Below are positions 15,857 to 24,240 of a DNA stretch of 64,000 nucleotides, in pieces. The first letter of the stretch is position 1, and every line of letters begins with the position of its first letter. Both the position numbers and the translations under genes were made by a program. The notes under the pieces were generated by a model, which worked only from the letters and a program-made list of their open reading frames with translations, made no database searches and was not told the origin of the DNA. Location of the stretch: positions 62,001 through 126,000 of the forward strand of contig NZ_WEGI01000013.1 of the NCBI RefSeq assembly GCF_009604425.1, given 5' to 3'. This DNA is from Nocardia aurantia. Its GTDB lineage: Bacteria > Actinomycetota > Actinomycetes > Mycobacteriales > Mycobacteriaceae.

Positions 15857-16432
15857 TCAGAACAGCGAGGTCCAGTAGTCCTGGAAGCGCAGGAACACCA
15901 GCAGCAGAACCACCGCGTAGAACACGACCACGACGGTCCAGCGCCATTCGGCGACGATCCGCAGCGGGCCGCGCGCGTCGCCCCACAACTGGTCGGTGAC
16001 CACCGCCAGCAGCGCGGGCGTCACCACCCACACCACCATGCAGTACGGGCACAGTGCGTTGATGCGGTAGAGGCTCTGGAAGATGAGCCAGCAGATGAAG
16101 CCGATGCCGAGCGCCAGACCGATCCACAGGCCACCCCAGATCCAGGCCGGCAGGCCCTGTCCGGCCACCGCGAGCACCGCGAGGGTGACGGCCACCGAGA
16201 ACCCCACCACGCCGATCAGCGGATTCGGGAAGCCGAACGCCGCGGCTTGATGGGTCGCCATCACCGAACCGCAGGACAGGATCGGGTTGATGCTGCACGA
16301 CGGCTTGTAGTTCGGATCCATGAAGAGTTTGAACCGCTCGTACGTCAGGGTGACGGCGGCGATCCAGCCCAGTAACGAGCCGATCAGCAGGATCCACGCG
16401 GACCGCGTGGGTGCGGCGACAGGGCCGGCCAT
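15857..16432 (-). CDS. Vitamin K epoxide reductase (VKOR) family membrane protein
   Basis: A 191-residue integral membrane protein with about five hydrophobic segments. The VKOR cysteines are present: the loop pair around SCSINPILSC (about 46-55) and the membrane CPYC motif (about 130). VKOR homologues in actinobacteria reoxidise the periplasmic DsbA-like oxidase and use quinone as electron sink, in place of DsbB. The start lies three bases after the stop of the DsbA-like gene, so the two form an operon for oxidative folding of exported proteins. Confidence 0.9.
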   Translation of the reverse strand: MAGPVAAPTRSAWILLIGSLLGWIAAVTLTYERFKLFMDPNYKPSCSINPILSCGSVMATHQAAAFGFPNPLIGVVGFSVAVTLAVLAVAGQGLPAWIWGGLWIGLALGIGFICWLIFQSLYRINALCPYCMVVWVVTPALLAVVTDQLWGDARGPLRIVAEWRWTVVVVFYAVVLLLVFLRFQDYWTSLF

Positions 16433-16435
16433 CGG

Positions 16436-17218
16436 TTACTTGGCCGCCGCTTCGATGGTGGCCCGCAGGCCGCCGTTCTGCATCAACTCGGCCGAGGTGC
16501 CGATCTGCTTGTCGTTCACGAAGACGGTCGGCGTGGCCTGGATGCCGCTGTTCAGCACATCCTTGGTGACCTTCTGCACGTAGCTGTCGTACCTGTGGTC
16601 GGTGATGCACTGCGCGGTGGCCGGATCGGTGTAGCCGGCGTCCTGCGCGATCTGGACCAGGGTCTCGTCGGTGAGGCCGGTGCCGTTCTCCGGCGGCTGC
16701 TTCTGGTACATCGTGATCAGCCAGGGCAGGAACTTCGACGGGTCGGCGTCGGCGACGCAGTAGGCGGCGTTGGCCGCGCGCGAGGAGTACCGGGTGCCGG
16801 AGGACATCTTGTCGAGGAAGGCGATGATGTTGTACTCGACCGCCGCGGTGCCGTTGTTCACCTCGTCCTCGATCACCTGGCCGTTGGCCGCCTCGAACGC
16901 CTTGCACGCCGGGCACTGCAGATCGGCGACGACGCGCACGGTGACCTTGGCGCCGGGCTTGCCGATCCGGATGGAGCCGTTGTCGGTGATCGCGCCGCCG
17001 ATGCCGCCGGACGACTGCGGGGCGGTGACCGCGGGGGTGGGGCCGGCGTCGTTGCTGTTCGACTTGTGCATCGCGATGCCGATGCCGATGCCGGCGATGA
17101 GCGCGATCAGCACGACCGCGACCGCCACCTGGACGGCGATGGTGCGCGAACGGTTGGTCCCCCGCACCGCCGCCAGCGAGTTCTTCCCACGCGGATTGTT
17201 GCTCACCGTTGCGTTCAC
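16436..17218 (-). CDS. DsbA-like disulfide oxidoreductase, membrane-anchored
   Basis: About 260 residues. The start is uncertain among GTG 17221, GTG 17218 and GTG 17206; 17218 is taken because AGGAAGG lies four bases upstream. A signal anchor (IAVQVAVAVVLIALIAGIGIGIA) covers about residues 27-50. The thioredoxin-fold domain carries the active site CPAC in ADLQCPACKAFE, and the cis-Pro loop is GIQATPTVFV. It should introduce disulfides into exported proteins and be recycled by the VKOR encoded immediately downstream. Confidence 0.9.
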   Translation of the reverse strand: MNATVSNNPRGKNSLAAVRGTNRSRTIAVQVAVAVVLIALIAGIGIGIAMHKSNSNDAGPTPAVTAPQSSGGIGGAITDNGSIRIGKPGAKVTVRVVADLQCPACKAFEAANGQVIEDEVNNGTAAVEYNIIAFLDKMSSGTRYSSRAANAAYCVADADPSKFLPWLITMYQKQPPENGTGLTDETLVQIAQDAGYTDPATAQCITDHRYDSYVQKVTKDVLNSGIQATPTVFVNDKQIGTSAELMQNGGLRATIEAAAK

Positions 17219-17414
17219 CACGCCTTCCTGTGCTCACCGGACCACTGGGTAGCGCCCGGGCCGATCCTACGGGCTCGGGATCGGTTGGTCGCAGACGCGC
17301 CCGGGCACATCATGGTTGCCCAACCTGAGAGAACACGCAGAACAGGCCCGTAGACGGGTGAGCGGGGAACTGCCGCCGGACGGTCCGGCGCGCGCGGCAT
17401 CGCGGCGCGCGAAC

Positions 17415-18278
17415 TCAGCTCTTGCGCAGTCGCTTGCGCTGCTCCTCGACGTCGAAGTGGGCCGCGGGCCAGTCGAGTTTCAACGTCCCCAGGGCGTCGA
17501 TGAGCAGTTCGGTGACCGCCAGCCGGGCATACCACTTGCTGTCGGCCGGGACCGCGTACCAGGGCGCGTACTCGGTGTCGGTGAGATCGAAGACCTCCTG
17601 GTACGCCTCCTGATAGGCGGCGACGTGGGCGCGTTCGTCGATATCGCTCGGGCTGAACTTCCAGTGCTTCTCGGGGCGGTCCAGCCGCTGCTCGAGTCGT
17701 TTGCGCTGTTCCTCGAGCGAGATCAGCAGGGCGACCTTCACGATCGTGATGCCGCTCTCGGCGGCCTTGCGCTCGAAGGTGTTGATCTCGGCGAAGCGCT
17801 TGCGCCACACCTCCGGCGGCACCATGTCGTGCACGCGGACGACCAGCACGTCCTCGTAGTGCGAGCGATCGAATACGCCGAGCTGCCCGGGCCGGGGCAA
17901 CTGCCGGCGAACCCGCCACAGGTAGTGGTGGCGGCGCTCTTCGGCGGTGGGCACCCCGAAGGCGGCGTGATCGACGCCCTGCGGATCCACCGAGCCGATC
18001 ACGTGGCGCACGATGCCGCCCTTGCCCGAGGTGTCCATACCCTGCAACACCAGCAGCACGCTGCGCGAATCACCGCTGCGGCCATTGGCGTACAGCTTCT
18101 CCTGCAGATCGGCCAGCACCGGGCGGCGCTGCTCGATCAGCAGTTCCGCGGTCTTCTTCGCACCCAGCTTCTTGTCGGGGCGGAAACCCGGAGTGGCGCT
18201 GGCGTCGAACTCGGCGACCTGGACGCCCTCTGCCCGTAGCGCCTCGGTCACCGGAACTGACCAGTTAGTTTTTGCCAT
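17415..18278 (-). CDS. ppk2: Polyphosphate kinase 2 family protein
   Basis: A 287-residue PPK2 protein that transfers phosphate between polyphosphate and nucleotides. Start ATG 18278 (MAKTNWSVPVTEALR) is preceded six bases upstream by CATACT, which could be a -10 element of a leaderless message. The Walker A motif is GMDTSGKGG (about 84-92), and the Walker B-like DRSHYEDV lies about 60 residues later. The length fits single-domain PPK2. Whether it makes GTP/ATP or phosphorylates AMP cannot be decided from sequence alone. It stands alone between the DsbA operon and the EspG locus. Confidence 0.9.
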   Translation of the reverse strand: MAKTNWSVPVTEALRAEGVQVAEFDASATPGFRPDKKLGAKKTAELLIEQRRPVLADLQEKLYANGRSGDSRSVLLVLQGMDTSGKGGIVRHVIGSVDPQGVDHAAFGVPTAEERRHHYLWRVRRQLPRPGQLGVFDRSHYEDVLVVRVHDMVPPEVWRKRFAEINTFERKAAESGITIVKVALLISLEEQRKRLEQRLDRPEKHWKFSPSDIDERAHVAAYQEAYQEVFDLTDTEYAPWYAVPADSKWYARLAVTELLIDALGTLKLDWPAAHFDVEEQRKRLRKS

Positions 18279-18496
18279 GGGGGCAGTATGAACGGGAGAG
18301 GGCGATATCGGAACACACAGGTGACGCATCGGTATCGACCGGGGGTGCGGGCATGAACGTCGCGGCCCGGAACGCAGGACGCCCCCGGCCCGAAGGGGAT
18401 TCGAGGCCGGGGGCGAGTCTCCCACTGAGCTGGGAGGCGAAGCAACAGCAACTATATCCGGCCCACGGGACGGCTGTGGCGGTTTCGGCGGCCCGA

Positions 18497-19222
18497 TCAG
18501 AGGTAGGGCTGGGATGCCGATTCGATGCCGGCCAGCCGCAGCAACTGCTCGGCGAAGTCGAGATCCGACACCGGGGTCAGGGTCAGATCGGCGGCGGTGG
18601 TGAGCAGATACCGGCCGTCGCCGGTGAAATCGAGCCAGGTGCGGTGCCGGGTCGGCGGCGACATCGGATCGTCGGGAGCGATGGTGACGGTGAGGAATCC
18701 GCGCGCGTCCACCGGGGAGCGCAGCTTGCGGCGGAAGTGAGCGGCGGTGCCCTCGTCCGGGCTGCCGTCGGGGGCGAGGCCGGCGGAACCGAGCACGGCG
18801 TCCTGCGGTTCCCGCAGCGGCCCCTGCACGCCCGCCGGCGCGGAGCCGATCACCGTCACCAGGCGTTCCCCCACCGCGCGGGCGTGACACACCGAGACGG
18901 AGACGGTGTCGGTGCGGGCCACCAGGATTCCGGCGTGGTTGTGCACGACGGCCGCGAAGGCCAGGATCCGTTCCGGATCGCCGGAGCGCTCGCCCGCGAC
19001 CGTGATCGTGGTGGCGTCGGCGCGGGCGCACAGCATCAGTGCGGCGGTCAGGTCGGGATCGGTGTTGCGCGCGTACCGGGAACGCAGACCCAGTGCGGCG
19101 TACTCGGATTCGGTGCGCACGGTGGCGGCGGGGGTGATGTTCACCGGATACGGCCGGCGATCCATCCCGGTCTCCGAGGCCCAGACGTGGGTGAATTCGT
19201 CCGGGGTCAGCGTCCATCTCAC
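18497..19222 (-). CDS. EspG-family chaperone of type VII (ESX) secretion
   Basis: A 241-residue protein that reads as EspG: MRWTLTPDEFTHVWASETG at the start, then the RYPYP-like region (DRRPYPVNI), an internal SVSVCHARAVGERLVTVIGSAPAG segment and a C-terminal GRYLLTTAADLTLTPVSDLDFAEQLL. EspG proteins bind PE/PPE pairs in the cytosol and deliver them to the ESX machine. The GTG start overlaps the stop of the upstream 196-residue gene (GTGA), so the two are coupled. No EccB/C/D/E or MycP gene is in the window, so any secretion apparatus is encoded elsewhere. Confidence 0.8.
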   Translation of the reverse strand: MRWTLTPDEFTHVWASETGMDRRPYPVNITPAATVRTESEYAALGLRSRYARNTDPDLTAALMLCARADATTITVAGERSGDPERILAFAAVVHNHAGILVARTDTVSVSVCHARAVGERLVTVIGSAPAGVQGPLREPQDAVLGSAGLAPDGSPDEGTAAHFRRKLRSPVDARGFLTVTIAPDDPMSPPTRHRTWLDFTGDGRYLLTTAADLTLTPVSDLDFAEQLLRLAGIESASQPYL

Positions 19223-19809
19223 CGTTGCGGCCCTTCGCCGGGGCCGGAATCCGGAGGCAGCGGGGCGAATCGGGGCACGCTGTCGCCGGAGGCGGGCAGC
19301 GTCGGGTTGTAGCGGTAGGTCATGACGTCGCGGACGTCGGCCAGCGTCGTGGCGGCCCGCAGGTCGTACTCGGCGCGGCGCCGGGCGCCGTGCACGGCCT
19401 CCGCGGCCGGATCCGCCAGCGGCAGATAGGGCGGGGGAGGCGCGGCGATCGCGTCGCGGATCGTCTGTGCCGCTTCGGAATCCGCGGCGAGCAGGCGGTG
19501 CAGGGCGGCGCAGGCGTCGGCCGCGGCCAGGCCGTGGCTCAGCAACTGCCGGGTCGCCTCCAGGGCGGCCTGGCGGGTGCGGCCGGACCAGCGCGCCAGG
19601 CCGGCGTCGGTGGCGGCCGCGAAGGCGTGGAACGCCTCATCGATCAATTCGCCGCGCCGCTGCCAGGTTTCGGCCACCTGGCCGATCGCACCCGGGTCGA
19701 GCCGCTCGTGCACGAGCTCCCAGATCTCCCGATGGCTGTAGCCGCCGAATATCTCACGGTCGGGGACGTACGGTGCGTCCGTGTTCTCCGCTGGTCCGTC
19801 CGGGCGCAT
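19219..19809 (-). CDS. WXG/PPE-like helical protein next to EspG
   Basis: A 196-residue protein with no family I recognise with confidence. It is almost entirely helical up to about residue 125, with WSG at residues 74-76 between two helices, like the WXG turn of ESX substrates, and WQRRG at 49-53. The C-terminal 70 residues are Pro-rich and hold a YRYNP motif. AAGGA lies eight bases before the ATG. The gene is coupled to espG by overlap and lies 60 bases after the 131-residue helical gene, so by position it may be the PPE-like partner bound by EspG. This is inference. Confidence 0.6.
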   Translation of the reverse strand: MRPDGPAENTDAPYVPDREIFGGYSHREIWELVHERLDPGAIGQVAETWQRRGELIDEAFHAFAAATDAGLARWSGRTRQAALEATRQLLSHGLAAADACAALHRLLAADSEAAQTIRDAIAAPPPPYLPLADPAAEAVHGARRRAEYDLRAATTLADVRDVMTYRYNPTLPASGDSVPRFAPLPPDSGPGEGPQR

Positions 19810-19869
19810 CGCCGATGTCCTTGTCTGCCGATGGGTTTCGTCGGTGTTCCGCGCCGCCGGACGGCGGTG

Positions 19870-20265
19870 TCAGCGCCGGGCCTCGTCGTCGCCGGCCACC
19901 AGTCGCAACGCGGCGTGGCCGGCCGCCTCGGCCTCCGCGAACTGCTTGCCCGCGGCCAGGAACGCCGCCTCGAGCAGCAGCGCGGCCTGCTGGAACGCGG
20001 TCACGGTGTCGGCGAATTCACTTGCCTTACCGGAGAATCCGCGGGCCAGCGCCCGCCCGGACGGCAGGGCGCCGAAGCCCGGGCCGAAGGTGTCGGTCCG
20101 GCTGTCCAGACGCGCCGCCTGCAGGTCGTCGACCAGCCGGGAACAGGCCGTGGCCAGGTCCCGCGCCACGTCCGGAGCGATCTCGAGGATCGCCTCACCG
20201 TTGGATTCCAATGCCGCCGAATACAGTTCGCGCGCGGCTCGCTGCCCGATCTCCGGAATAGCCAC
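19870..20265 (-). CDS. Small helical protein, possible PE/EspC-like ESX partner
   Basis: A 131-residue Ala-rich helical protein starting at GTG 20265, with GAAGGGG upstream. Two long helices are interrupted by a Gly/Pro segment (FGPGFGALPSG, about 61-71). No signal peptide, membrane segment or clear Y-x-x-x-D/E secretion signal was found. It heads a three-gene set with the WXG/PPE-like protein and EspG. By analogy with PE-PPE-EspG sets it may be the short partner of a heterodimer, but the sequence itself gives no family match. Confidence 0.5.
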   Translation of the reverse strand: MAIPEIGQRAARELYSAALESNGEAILEIAPDVARDLATACSRLVDDLQAARLDSRTDTFGPGFGALPSGRALARGFSGKASEFADTVTAFQQAALLLEAAFLAAGKQFAEAEAAGHAALRLVAGDDEARR

Positions 20266-20339
20266 CGTGTGGTCCCCTTCCCGACCGCCGATGGTCCGGC
20301 ACCCTACCGTAGCCCGGCGGTGCGGGGAACCCCTCGGGT

Positions 20340-20480
20340 TCCCGATGGGCTCCGAAGTGCCCGGCGGACGGCAGTTTTCGGCCCGCGCGTGGCGGCAGTT
20401 TCCGGGCCGCGCGCGGCCGCAGTTTCGGACCGCCCGGCGGTAGATCTCGGCCGCACGGCGGTGTCTCGGGTCGCGCGCGG
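20340..20480. repeat. Degenerate 21-24 bp tandem repeat
   Basis: Five or so imperfect units of the form CGGCAGTTTTCGGCCCGCGCG follow one another, drifting in length from 24 to 21 bases. They fill most of the 273-base gap between the helical protein gene and the enoyl-reductase-like gene. No gene is seen in it. Confidence 0.5.
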
Positions 20481-20538
20481 CGATTAGGTGCCGGGGCCGT
20501 GCGGGCTGTAGCTTGCGGGTCGCTTTCGGCCGCGGGGT

Positions 20539-21780
20539 TCAGGCCCGTTCGACCTCGATGGTCATCCCCGCCGCGCGCAGCCGCTCGGTGAGCGCGTCGC
20601 CCATCGCCGCCGCGGGGGTCAGGATGCCTGTCTGCGGCGGCAGGTCGTCGTAGGCCAGGCACAGTCCGGACTCGCCGAGCAGCACCGACGTCGCCTGGTA
20701 GCCCGGATCGCCGGCGCCCGCGAAGGTGGCCACGTATTTGGCGCCGGAGGTGGTGTGCGCGAACGTCTTCATGGTGAACCAGCCACTGCGCCGGGCCTTC
20801 TCGCTCGGGCCGGTGCCGGGCGAGGGCAGGACCCGGTCCAGCAGCCGCCGCCCGGCCGACACCCGCGACAGCACGGCGCCGGCGGCGGTGGCGGCGACGA
20901 TGCCGCCCGCCATGCCGGCGGCCACCAGCGGCGCGGTCCGGGACCGGCCCGCGCTCATCACCTCGCGGTAGCGGAAGTTCTTGCCGTACACCCAGCCCAG
21001 CAGGCCGTTGCTGCGGCGCACGATCTTGGTGTTGTGCGCGGCCATCACGAACGTCGACACCCAGCCGTCGAGGCTGCCGTCGATCGCCGACGCCCGCTGC
21101 AGCGCCTGATCGGTCTGCCGGCCCACCTCCGGGTCCAGCGCCGGATCCGGGGACAGCGAATACGGATGCGACAGCACCCGGGCCTTGCCCGGATCCGCGG
21201 CGACCGCCTCCATCATGGCGCGCGCGGAATCGATGGTGCCGCCGCTCATTCCGCCCTTCAGCCAGGCGACCAGGGTGGTGTCGGTGAGTTCGCCGGTGTT
21301 GTCGGCGACGGTGCGGCGGTACAGCTGGTACACGCTCAGATCCGACGGGATCGAGTCGTAGCCACAGGAATTCACGATTCGCGCGCCGGTCGCCACGGCC
21401 CGCTCCTGCGCCTGATCGATGCAGTCGCGGACGAACAGCGGCTCGCCGGTGAGATCGGCGTAGTGGGTGCCGGCCTGCGCGCAGGCGCGGACCAGCGGCA
21501 GCCCGTAGCGCAGGTACGGCCCGACCGTGCTGACCACCACGCGGGTCCGCGCGGCCAGTTCGTCGAGGCTGCGCTGATCGGTCGAATCCGCTTGCAGCAG
21601 CGGCCATTCCGCAGCGACGCCGCCCAGTTCGGCCCGCACCCGGGCCAGCTTGTCGAGCGACCGGCCCGCCAGTGCGACGCGGGCGCCCTCCGGTGCGGCC
21701 TCGGCCAGATACTCGGCCGTCAGTACGCCCACGAATCCCGTCGCACCGAACAGCACGAGGTCGAATTCCCGGTCAGTCAT
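20539..21780 (-). CDS. Saccharopine-dehydrogenase-like / trans-acting enoyl reductase family protein
   Basis: A 413-residue NAD(P)-binding protein. The Rossmann motif GATGFVGVLTAEYL lies at about 11-24 after a short beta strand (FDLVLFGATG), and the body continues with the family pattern TVGPYLRYGLPLVRACAQAGTHYADLTGE. Relatives in mycobacteria include the trans-acting enoyl reductase of phthiocerol/phenolglycolipid synthesis and several paralogues of unknown substrate, so the exact role is open. The hydrophobic AAGMAGGIVAATAAGAVL (about 270-290) could touch the membrane. It lies 75 bases downstream of the UbiB-like gene on the same strand. Confidence 0.8.
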   Translation of the reverse strand: MTDREFDLVLFGATGFVGVLTAEYLAEAAPEGARVALAGRSLDKLARVRAELGGVAAEWPLLQADSTDQRSLDELAARTRVVVSTVGPYLRYGLPLVRACAQAGTHYADLTGEPLFVRDCIDQAQERAVATGARIVNSCGYDSIPSDLSVYQLYRRTVADNTGELTDTTLVAWLKGGMSGGTIDSARAMMEAVAADPGKARVLSHPYSLSPDPALDPEVGRQTDQALQRASAIDGSLDGWVSTFVMAAHNTKIVRRSNGLLGWVYGKNFRYREVMSAGRSRTAPLVAAGMAGGIVAATAAGAVLSRVSAGRRLLDRVLPSPGTGPSEKARRSGWFTMKTFAHTTSGAKYVATFAGAGDPGYQATSVLLGESGLCLAYDDLPPQTGILTPAAAMGDALTERLRAAGMTIEVERA

Positions 21781-21855
21781 GAATTTCCCATCCGGTCGCC
21801 TGCCGCGGCCCGCGATCGAGATCCGGCCGTCGTTGTCCGATACCTACCGTATCGG

Positions 21856-23271
21856 CTACCGGCGCGGCGCGGGTCGTCCGCCTCGCCGGTCCAGCCAGGC
21901 GTGGTGGGCCTTGCCGAGTTCCGTGACCGGCGGATCCCCGTAGAGCCACTCGCGGGCGATGCGATGCCAGTTGGCGGTGGCGCCGAGCTGGCCGAGTACA
22001 CCGAAGGTGAGGAAGTCGGCGCGCCGCGAGAACAGGTGTTCGGCGGGCAGATTCTGCAGGCGCATCCCGGAGTACTCCCCGGCCCGGGGATCCACCGCGA
22101 GCAGGAAGGCGCCGCTGGCGAGCTCCGGGGTGATGGTGAGTTCCTCGTCGACCGCCACCCATTCCGAGGCCGACAGCACGTACTCGAGGGCCTGCTCGGC
22201 GGTGACCTCCGCCGGCGTCTCGATGACGCCGCGCTCGATCAGCAACTGCCGCAGATCCTCGGCGCGGTCCTCGGCGGCGGCCCGGATGCCCTCGGCCTCG
22301 AAGCCGACATCGCGGGGGTTCATCCGGTTGAACAGCCCGAAATCGAGGAAGGCGACCCGGCCGTCCGCGCCGAGGAGCAGATTGCCCGGATGCGGATCCC
22401 CGCAGAACTCGAAGAAGGTGAACAGTGAACCGACGTAGAACCGGTAGACGATCTCGCCGACCCGATCCCGCTCGGCGGCGGGCAGTTGCTGGATCTGCGC
22501 GAAATCGCAGCCGGGAAAGTATTCGCTGACCAGTACGTGCGCGCTGGACAACTCCGGGAACGCGCGCGGCACCGCGATGAACGGATGGTCGGCGTAGAGA
22601 TCGGCGATATCGGCCTGGGTGCGCGCCTCGGCGACGTAGTCGAGCTCGCTCTCCAGATTCAGCCGCAGTTCGTCCAGCACCGCCGGGGTGATCCACGGCA
22701 TCGCCGATTGCAGCACCCGCCGGAACATGGTCAGATTCCGCAGATCCGCGCGGACCGCGCGATCGATACCGGGATACTGCACCTTCACCGCGACCTCGCG
22801 GCCGTCGTGCAACCGCGCTCGGTAGACCTGGCCGATCGAGGCCGCCGCCACCGGTTCCGGTTCGAATTCGGCGAACAGCTTGGTGAGCGGCCGGCCGGCA
22901 TCCTCCTCGATGACCGCGCGCATGGTGTCGAAGGACACTTTCGGCGCACTGTCGCGCAGCACCGCCAGCCGGCGCTGGAAACGTTCGCGATGCTCCGGTG
23001 GCACCAGATCCAGATCCAGCACGGACAGCATCTGCCCGAGCTTCATCGCGACGCCCTTCATGGTGCCCAGCACCAGGACCATCTGCTCGGTGGAGCGGAG
23101 CATCGACTCCTCGGCCATCCGGGCCCGGACCTCCTCGGACCGGCCACGCATCGACCGCCGGGCGCGCTGCGCGCGAAGGACGTTGCCCGCGACCACCGCG
23201 CCGAGTTTCGTGCCGCGCGCCAAACGGGACGTGGGAACCGCGTCGGCGGCCCGCTTCCCTGCGTCCTTCAC
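21856..23271 (-). CDS. ABC1/UbiB/AarF family atypical kinase
   Basis: A 471-residue protein of the UbiB kinase-like family. Diagnostic motifs are the KxGQ motif (MKLGQMLSV, about 77), the Ala-rich nucleotide loop (AAASIGQVYRA, about 142), CGDPHPGN (catalytic loop, about 290) and LDFGLF (metal-binding Asp, about 308). Members support quinone or lipid metabolism through ATPase activity; the target here is unknown. The start is GTG 23271. It may be co-transcribed with the downstream enoyl-reductase-like gene. Confidence 0.88.
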   Translation of the reverse strand: MKDAGKRAADAVPTSRLARGTKLGAVVAGNVLRAQRARRSMRGRSEEVRARMAEESMLRSTEQMVLVLGTMKGVAMKLGQMLSVLDLDLVPPEHRERFQRRLAVLRDSAPKVSFDTMRAVIEEDAGRPLTKLFAEFEPEPVAAASIGQVYRARLHDGREVAVKVQYPGIDRAVRADLRNLTMFRRVLQSAMPWITPAVLDELRLNLESELDYVAEARTQADIADLYADHPFIAVPRAFPELSSAHVLVSEYFPGCDFAQIQQLPAAERDRVGEIVYRFYVGSLFTFFEFCGDPHPGNLLLGADGRVAFLDFGLFNRMNPRDVGFEAEGIRAAAEDRAEDLRQLLIERGVIETPAEVTAEQALEYVLSASEWVAVDEELTITPELASGAFLLAVDPRAGEYSGMRLQNLPAEHLFSRRADFLTFGVLGQLGATANWHRIAREWLYGDPPVTELGKAHHAWLDRRGGRPAPRR

Positions 23272-23377
23272 CGTCGGTCTCCCCGCGTCCTGGGCCGGAA
23301 TCCGGCAGATTCACCGATCATCAGGGTAACGAGATCGGCGGTCCGCGGACAGGTCCGGACGAATACGGGGTGAACGG

Positions 23378-24079
23378 TCAGGGCAGCTGCTCGTCGGGGG
23401 TGGGGAGGCGGTGCGGGACCGCGTTGAAGCGCTCGGGCGAACCGCCCGCGCGAACCATGCCCTCGATGGCGCTCCACGCCATCATGGTCAGGTGGTCGAG
23501 CATCGCGTCCTTGGACATGGTGCGGTTGGTGATCCACCAGTCCACCGCGAGCTGGACGCCGCCGACCAGCACGTGCGCCCACAGCATGACGCCCTCGGTG
23601 GAGACGCCGCGATCGAACGCCTTGTCCTGCAGGACCGCCGCCACCACATCGGCGAACAACCGCTCGAAGTCGGCCAGCGTGGTCTTGTCGGTGCTGGAGG
23701 TGTTGCCCATGATGAAGCGGTACACGTCCGGATCGGCGTCCACGGTGTGCACGTAGGCGGCGAGGGTGTTGCGGACCAGCTCGTAGTCGTCCTGGTCCTC
23801 GCTGATCGCCTCGTAGATCCGCGGCATCAGGGTGGTCTCGATGAACCGTTCCATGGTGGCGCGGGTGAGATCGTTCTTATCGGAGAAGTACCGATAGAGC
23901 ACCGTTTTGGAGACGCCGATCTCGGCCGCGATCTCGTCCATGCCGAGGTCGCCGCCGCGCTTGCGGATCGCCGACAGGGTGCCGTCGACCAGCTCTTCGC
24001 GCCGGTCGATCTTGTGCTGGTGCCAGCGCCGCTTGCGGCCGTCCACCCGGCCGCCGCGCGCCGGCGGGGTGCGCGTCAC
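23378..24079 (-). CDS. TetR-family transcriptional regulator
   Basis: A 233-residue regulator from GTG 24079. A basic N-terminal extension (RGGRVDGRKRRWHQHKIDRR) precedes the TetR HTH, whose recognition helix is SKTVLYRYFSDKNDL (about 57-71). The C-terminal ligand and dimer domain is helical. It appears to be the counterpart of Rv0472c and is divergent from DUF445, as in M. tuberculosis. The start may be further upstream: AGGAG lies six bases before a CTG at 24103, and the added residues (STEELVD) resemble the start of the mycobacterial protein as I recall it. Confidence 0.88.
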   Translation of the reverse strand: MTRTPPARGGRVDGRKRRWHQHKIDRREELVDGTLSAIRKRGGDLGMDEIAAEIGVSKTVLYRYFSDKNDLTRATMERFIETTLMPRIYEAISEDQDDYELVRNTLAAYVHTVDADPDVYRFIMGNTSSTDKTTLADFERLFADVVAAVLQDKAFDRGVSTEGVMLWAHVLVGGVQLAVDWWITNRTMSKDAMLDHLTMMAWSAIEGMVRAGGSPERFNAVPHRLPTPDEQLP

Positions 24080-24240
24080 GTCGACGAGTTCTTCGGTGGA
24101 CAGGACGGGCTCCTATCGTCGATGGGAGAGCCGATGGCAATGGGGCACTCCCAGCTTAAGTCCTCGGCCTCGCCGCCGTTCGTCTTCCCGTCGCGTGGCC
24201 GTGCGCGCATACCGCCGTCGCGACCCAGCAGAATGGAATC

